NCBI RefSeq assembly: GCF_004535825.1 | Contig: NZ_SGVY01000041.1 | Span: 1-35,491 of the forward strand | Length of the DNA stretch: 35,491 nt | Origin: Segatella hominis | GTDB lineage: Bacteria > Bacteroidota > Bacteroidia > Bacteroidales > Bacteroidaceae | Direction: 5' to 3' | In this document: positions 31,357 through 35,491 of the stretch, piece after piece | How positions within the stretch are numbered: position 1 is the first letter of the stretch | Layout: every line of letters begins with the position of its first letter | Program-made: the position numbers and the translations under genes | The notes under the pieces: model-generated | The model's database searches: none | What the model was told of the DNA's origin: nothing | Seen by the model: the letters and a program-made list of their open reading frames with translations, nothing else

Positions 31357-32703
31357 TTATCTGTCCATGAGCGGCGTATAATCCAACTCTCCCAAAATAT
31401 TCTTATAAGCAGGACGGATGATACGGCGACCTTCGAAGTTCAGTTCCTCAATACGATGGGCTGTCCAACCCACGATACGTGCCATGGCGAAGATTGGTGT
31501 ATAGATTTCCTGTGGCAAACCAATCATCTCATAGATGAAACCGCTATAGAAGTCGAGGTTGGCACAAGCCGGTTTGCTACCACCACGATGTTCCTGCAAG
31601 CACTTGATACCTTCCTGTTCGATGAGTTTCAGGAAGTTATATTCATCCTCTCTACCCTTTTCCTTAGCCAACTCACCTGCCAGGCGTTTCAGTTCCACAG
31701 CACGTGGGTCACTCAAGGTATAGACGGCATGACCGATACCATAGATCAGACCGGTCTTGTCATAAGCCTCCTTGTTGAGCATACGTTTCAAGTAAATATC
31801 AAGTTCACTGACATTCGTCCAATCCTTGATCGCTTCCTTCAGGTGATGGAACATATTGATAACCTTGATGTTAGCACCACCATGAAGAGGACCCTTCAAA
31901 CTACCGATACCAGCAGCAATAGAACTGTAGGTATCCGTACGGGTAGAAGAAGTAACACGTACGGTGAAGGTAGAGTTGTTACCACCACCATGCTCAGCCT
32001 GGATAATCAGGAGCAAGTCGAGCATACGCGCATCCAGTTCTGAATAATTCTCATGCTTCATCATATAGAGGAAATTCTCTGCAATAGAGAGGTTCTCACG
32101 TGGATGACGGATATGCAGACTTCTACCCTGCACAGAGTGACGATAGATATTGTATGCGTATGCGATGATGGTAGGGAACTTGGCAATCAACTCTATACTC
32201 TGGCGCATCAGGTTGTCACGACTGATATCATCCGGATTTGGATCGAAGGTGTACATTTCGAGCACACAACGAGCCAGGATATTCATGATATTGCTACCCT
32301 CCAACTCAATGATATGGGTAATCGTACGGTGATCGAGCGGCATATTATCATTGATGAGTTCCCTGAAAGCCTCCAATTCCTCCTTGTCAGGCAACTGACC
32401 GGAGAGCAAGAGGAAAGCCACCTCCTCAAAACCGAATCGCTTCTCCTTGAGAAGAGGAGTTACAAGGTCGTCCAATTCATAGCCACGATAGTAGAGTTTA
32501 CCCTCGGTAGGTTTCAATTTACCTTGCTCATCACGCTCATAACCCACCACATTACCGATATTAGTCAAACCGACGAGCACACCCGAACCATCCTCATTGC
32601 GAAGACCACGCTTCACATTGAATTTGGTGAATGCCTCCTTATCAATCTTGCATGAGTTTTTAACCTCATCACTTAATTTATATATCAAATATTCCTTGTT
32701 CAT
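31357..32703 (-). CDS. gltA: citrate synthase
   Basis: A 448-residue citrate synthase condensing acetyl-CoA and oxaloacetate. Conserved active-site regions: AEHGGGNNSTFTVR, GPLHGGANIK (first catalytic His region), YGIGHAVYTLSDPRA (second His) and CANLDFYSGFIYEMIG (catalytic Asp). The HGGGN/HGGAN arrangement and long N-terminal extension (GKLYYRGYELDDLVTPLLKE) are those of the Bacteroidota-type enzyme. It is 19 bp downstream of acnA, so the two are cotranscribed, and it is followed by a strong terminator. With PflB supplying acetyl-CoA anaerobically, the pair drives the oxidative TCA branch toward isocitrate. Confidence 0.95.
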   Translation of the reverse strand: MNKEYLIYKLSDEVKNSCKIDKEAFTKFNVKRGLRNEDGSGVLVGLTNIGNVVGYERDEQGKLKPTEGKLYYRGYELDDLVTPLLKEKRFGFEEVAFLLLSGQLPDKEELEAFRELINDNMPLDHRTITHIIELEGSNIMNILARCVLEMYTFDPNPDDISRDNLMRQSIELIAKFPTIIAYAYNIYRHSVQGRSLHIRHPRENLSIAENFLYMMKHENYSELDARMLDLLLIIQAEHGGGNNSTFTVRVTSSTRTDTYSSIAAGIGSLKGPLHGGANIKVINMFHHLKEAIKDWTNVSELDIYLKRMLNKEAYDKTGLIYGIGHAVYTLSDPRAVELKRLAGELAKEKGREDEYNFLKLIEQEGIKCLQEHRGGSKPACANLDFYSGFIYEMIGLPQEIYTPIFAMARIVGWTAHRIEELNFEGRRIIRPAYKNILGELDYTPLMDR

Positions 32704-32722
32704 AATTATTCAAATTAGAATG

Positions 32723-34981
32723 TTATTTCTGCGCTGCAAAATTCAAGGCACTACCAGCCTTAAACCATGCGATTTGCGTATCATTATAGGTATGTTCTAC
32801 CTCGAAGCTATCCTCAGAGCCATCCTTGTGCTTAAGGGTGACGGTAAGGTGACTGCCTGGTGCAAACTCCTTGAGACCAGTCAAAGAGATACGGTCGTCT
32901 TCCTGTACCTTATTATAATCATCCTTGTTGCAGAAAGTAAGCGCAAGCATACCCTGCTTTTTCAGATTGGTCTCGTGGATACGGGCGAAACTCTTGGCAA
33001 GAATCACCTTCACATTGAGGAATCGAGGTTCCATCGCTGCATGTTCACGAGAAGAACCCTCACCATAGTTGTCTTCTGCCACTACGATGCTGCTGATATT
33101 CTGCGCTTTATAAGCCTTGGCAGCAGTAGAAACCTCCACGTATTTGCCATCCAACTGGTTTTTCACCTTGTTGCTCTCACCATTGAAAGCATTCACGGCA
33201 CCCATCAGGAGGTTATCGGAGATATTCTGCAGATGACCACGGAACTTCAACCAAGGACCTGCCATAGAGATATGGTCTGTTGTACACTTACCCTCTGTCT
33301 TGATCAGCAGCGGCATGTCGATCAGATCCTTCCCATCCCAGGCAGCAAACGGAGCGAGTTTCTGAAGTCGGTTGCTATCCGGAGCAATCACCACCTCAAC
33401 GTTGGCATTTTCCTCGCTTGGAGCAATAAAGCCCTTATCTTCTACGGCAAATCCCTTAGGAGGGAAAGTAAAACCGGTAGGAGCATCGAGCATCACGCTG
33501 TTGCCATTCTTATCTAATAAGGTATCCGTAGCAGGATTAAAGTCGAGACGACCGGCGATGGTAAGTGCCACCGTCAATTCAGGGCTACCGATAAAGGCGT
33601 AAGTATTAGGATTGCCATCAGCACGACGGCGGAAGTTTCTATTGAAAGAAGTAACGATGGCATTCTTGCGCGTATTGTCATCCGTATGGCGCTTCCACTG
33701 TCCGATACATGGACCACAGGCATTGGTCATGATCAGTGCACCGATCTTCTTGAAATCATCGAGGATACCGTCACGCTCAGCGGTATAGCGTATCTGTTCA
33801 GAACCCGGGTTGATAATCAACTGACCTTTCACCTGAATACCCTTCTCGTAAGCCTGACGAGCCACACTGGCAGCACGGGCGAGATCCTGGTAAGAAGAGT
33901 TGGTACAACTGCCCACCAATCCCACTTCAACCACCATCGGATAGTCATTGGCAGGACCTTTCGCCTTCATGTGAGAGATTGGAGTAGCCGCATCTGGCGT
34001 AAACGGACCATTGAGATGAGGTTCTACCTTAGAGAGGTCGATTTCCACAATCTGATCATAGAAAGCAGACGGATTGGCAAGCACCTCATCATCAGCACGG
34101 AGTTCAGCCGCATTCTGCTTGGCAAGAGAAGCAATCTCCTCTCTACCTGTCTTACGGAGATACTCATCCGCATTTCCATCGAATGGGAAGATAGAACAGG
34201 TAGCACCCAGTTCTGCACCCATATTACAGATCGTAGCCTTACCTGTCGTAGAAATACTGTCAAGACCATCACCGAAGTATTCGAGAATGGCATTGGTACC
34301 ACCCTTTACGGTAAGAATACCGAGAATTTCGAGAATCACATCCTTAGGAGTAGCCCAACCCGAAAGTTTACCAGTAAGATGAACACCGATGAGACGAGGC
34401 ATCTTGAGTTCCCAAGGCTGACCGGTAAGAACATCTACCGCATCCGCACCACCAACACCAACAGCCACCATTCCGAGTCCACCGGCATTAGGCGTGTGCG
34501 AATCAGTACCCACCATCATACCACCAGGGAAGGCATAGTTTTCGAGTACCACCTGATGGATGATACCAGCACCCGGACCCCAAAAACCGATATGGTATTT
34601 CTGAGAAACAGATTTCAAGAAGTCATAAACCTCCTTATTGGTCTTGCACGCCTCAGGAAGGTCTTGTGCAACACCCACATCCGCACGAATCAAGTGATCA
34701 CAATGAACAGAGGCAGGTACGGCCACTTTGTCCTTACCCGCATTCATGAACTGAAGAAGAGCCATCTGAGCCGTTGCATCCTGCATTGCCACACGATTAG
34801 GTCGGAAATCAACATATTCCACACCTCTTTTATAAGGGCGCAATTGTGTGGAGTCGAAAAGGTGAGCAAAAAGCACCTTCTCGGCATAAGTAAGAGGTCG
34901 TTTTACCGTAGCTTTAGCCTGAGCTACACTTTCAGAATACGAAGCATAGAAGCTTCTCAGCATGTCAATGTCCAGTATCAT
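32723..34981 (-). CDS. acnA: aconitate hydratase
   Basis: A 752-residue aconitase interconverting citrate and isocitrate with a [4Fe-4S] cluster. The cluster cysteines are in [13 protein letters not shown] and [14 protein letters not shown] (Cys-x2-Cys); [20 protein letters not shown] and [17 protein letters not shown] (swivel-domain active site) are characteristic. Size and order match the mitochondrial-type aconitase usual in Bacteroidota. Start is ATG 34979-34981 ([12 protein letters not shown]); an upstream GTG is less likely. Two tandem leader repeats (34983-35037) and a -7 box lie upstream. gltA follows after 19 bp; no isocitrate dehydrogenase gene lies between them. Confidence 0.95.
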   Translation of the reverse strand: MILDIDMLRSFYASYSESVAQAKATVKRPLTYAEKVLFAHLFDSTQLRPYKRGVEYVDFRPNRVAMQDATAQMALLQFMNAGKDKVAVPASVHCDHLIRADVGVAQDLPEACKTNKEVYDFLKSVSQKYHIGFWGPGAGIIHQVVLENYAFPGGMMVGTDSHTPNAGGLGMVAVGVGGADAVDVLTGQPWELKMPRLIGVHLTGKLSGWATPKDVILEILGILTVKGGTNAILEYFGDGLDSISTTGKATICNMGAELGATCSIFPFDGNADEYLRKTGREEIASLAKQNAAELRADDEVLANPSAFYDQIVEIDLSKVEPHLNGPFTPDAATPISHMKAKGPANDYPMVVEVGLVGSCTNSSYQDLARAASVARQAYEKGIQVKGQLIINPGSEQIRYTAERDGILDDFKKIGALIMTNACGPCIGQWKRHTDDNTRKNAIVTSFNRNFRRRADGNPNTYAFIGSPELTVALTIAGRLDFNPATDTLLDKNGNSVMLDAPTGFTFPPKGFAVEDKGFIAPSEENANVEVVIAPDSNRLQKLAPFAAWDGKDLIDMPLLIKTEGKCTTDHISMAGPWLKFRGHLQNISDNLLMGAVNAFNGESNKVKNQLDGKYVEVSTAAKAYKAQNISSIVVAEDNYGEGSSREHAAMEPRFLNVKVILAKSFARIHETNLKKQGMLALTFCNKDDYNKVQEDDRISLTGLKEFAPGSHLTVTLKHKDGSEDSFEVEHTYNDTQIAWFKAGSALNFAAQK

Positions 34982-34982
34982 C

Positions 34983-35037
34983 TTATTCACTATTTAAATT
35001 AAACTATGCAATTTATTCACTATTTGAACTAAACTAT
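34983..35037 (-). repeat. tandem 25-bp repeat in the acnA leader
   Basis: Two copies of TTATTCACTATTT(A/G)AA(T/C)TAAACTAT (plus-strand sense) at 34983-35007 and 35013-35037, 30-bp period, two mismatches. The proximal copy abuts the start codon. Confidence 0.75.
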
Positions 35038-35040
35038 TTG

Positions 35041-35048
35041 CAAAAATA
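35041..35048 (-). promoter_or_regulatory. -7 box upstream of acnA
   Basis: TATTTTTG on the minus strand, about 60 bp before the acnA start, upstream of the tandem leader repeat. No clear -33 TTTG at 19-21 bp. Confidence 0.45.
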
Positions 35049-35491
35049 CGAAATATTTTTCATATCGTAGCATTTTTCTTGAATTATTTATCATTTTGCC
35101 AGTAATTTTTGATTTTTTATATGAATTTGTTGCATAATTATGCTAAATATGCCGGAAAAAGGGATCGTAAAAGAAAAAAGGCGAAAGAGACAAGAACCAT
35201 AAAAATGTCGCAAAATGGTGACAAAAGTGTGTATTTTAGGAATTAAGGCATTTTTTTCACATTTTCTTAACAAGAATACGGAAAAAATTATATAAATTTG
35301 CAGCATATTTGAAAATGGAGGTTAAAATCGACAGAAATTTTAGCCCCAAAACATTATTAACTAATGAGCCCACTTTAAAAAGTAAGGCCTGTTTAAGATG
35401 TTTATATTTCACGATAATAATCTTCGATTTATGCCGTTATCTGGAGTATTTTTCGTATCTTTACACCATCAATCAAACAGAATGACTATGT
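35049..35491 (+). other. intergenic stretch with a rightward promoter and possible gene start at the edge
   Basis: No gene is certain. TAAATTTG (35293-35300) is a plus-strand -7 box. A 56-codon frame (ATG 35315 to TGA 35485; MEVKIDRNFSPKTLLTNEPT then LKSKACLRCLYFTIIIFD) follows but is probably fortuitous or a leader. A second -7-like TATCTTTA (35455-35462) precedes an ATG at 35482 that may open a gene beyond the window. Confidence 0.3.

Noticed and set aside
33686-35002. 438-codon plus-strand frame over acnA
   Set aside because: Antisense shadow of the aconitase coding sequence; no domain or promoter.
1-35491. tRNA or rRNA genes
   Set aside because: No cloverleaf with a GTTCGA-type T-loop and no conserved rRNA segment was seen on either strand.

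Overview
The window reads as a chromosome segment of a gut or oral Bacteroidota, most likely Prevotellaceae (Prevotella/Segatella-like). The basis is the protein families, the promoter signature (-7 TAnnTTTG, with a TTTG/TTG about 19-20 nt upstream at several genes), the near absence of strong Shine-Dalgarno sites, and a pyruvate formate-lyase plus menaquinone gene set typical of anaerobic Bacteroidota. The species assignment is inference.

Left half (1 to about 15.3 kb): an AT-rich accessory region that looks like a graveyard of polymorphic-toxin (Rhs-type) and immunity cassettes. It holds small lipoproteins, small membrane proteins, a leucine-rich-repeat protein and a small soluble protein, all without catalytic signatures and best explained as immunity or orphan-immunity genes. 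Several are directly preceded by the last 25-60 codons of a larger protein, as expected for toxin tails (2789-2887, 8266-8370, 9994-10176, 12024-12140), and one by the end of an Rhs core (757-908). A roughly 70-100 bp element ending in TACCTTTG occurs five times (661, 2689, 7894, 10968, 14208). Three copies are followed by a palindromic operator-like site and a broken ORF6N gene. Recombination relics are scattered through the region: a tyrosine integrase tail, two serine-recombinase helix-turn-helix tails, a serine recombinase broken by one TGA codon with paired dyads upstream, an internally deleted IS1380-type transposase and a possible group II intron scrap. A complete AAA-ATPase/PD-(D/E)XK nuclease gene (4215-5789) sits next to the recombinase.

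Middle (15.2-24.9 kb): mostly minus-strand housekeeping and envelope genes. These are a CPBP membrane protease, a secreted protein of unknown function, a GIN-domain (DUF2807) lipoprotein, pflA, two tiny membrane-protein genes, pflB, another tiny membrane-protein gene, and a secreted GH35 beta-galactosidase with a C-terminal discoidin-like domain.

Right (24.9-35.5 kb): an apparent operon of a GNAT/carbon-nitrogen hydrolase fusion, menC and menE (menaquinone synthesis), a divergent EamA transporter, a PurF-like phosphoribosyltransferase, and an acnA-gltA pair (aconitase, citrate synthase). The PurF-like protein begins Met-Gly-Gly and lacks the catalytic N-terminal cysteine of class II glutamine amidotransferases. 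PflB/PflA cleave pyruvate to acetyl-CoA and formate; citrate synthase and aconitase take acetyl-CoA into the oxidative branch; MenC/MenE supply menaquinone for anaerobic respiration.

The most interesting material is (a) the repeat- and ORF6N-headed toxin-tail/immunity cassettes, (b) the glutaminase-dead PurF homologue, (c) a perfect 23-bp hairpin sequestering a start codon at 7212-7260, and (d) the small membrane-protein genes packed around pflA and pflB. No tRNA, rRNA or CRISPR array was seen.
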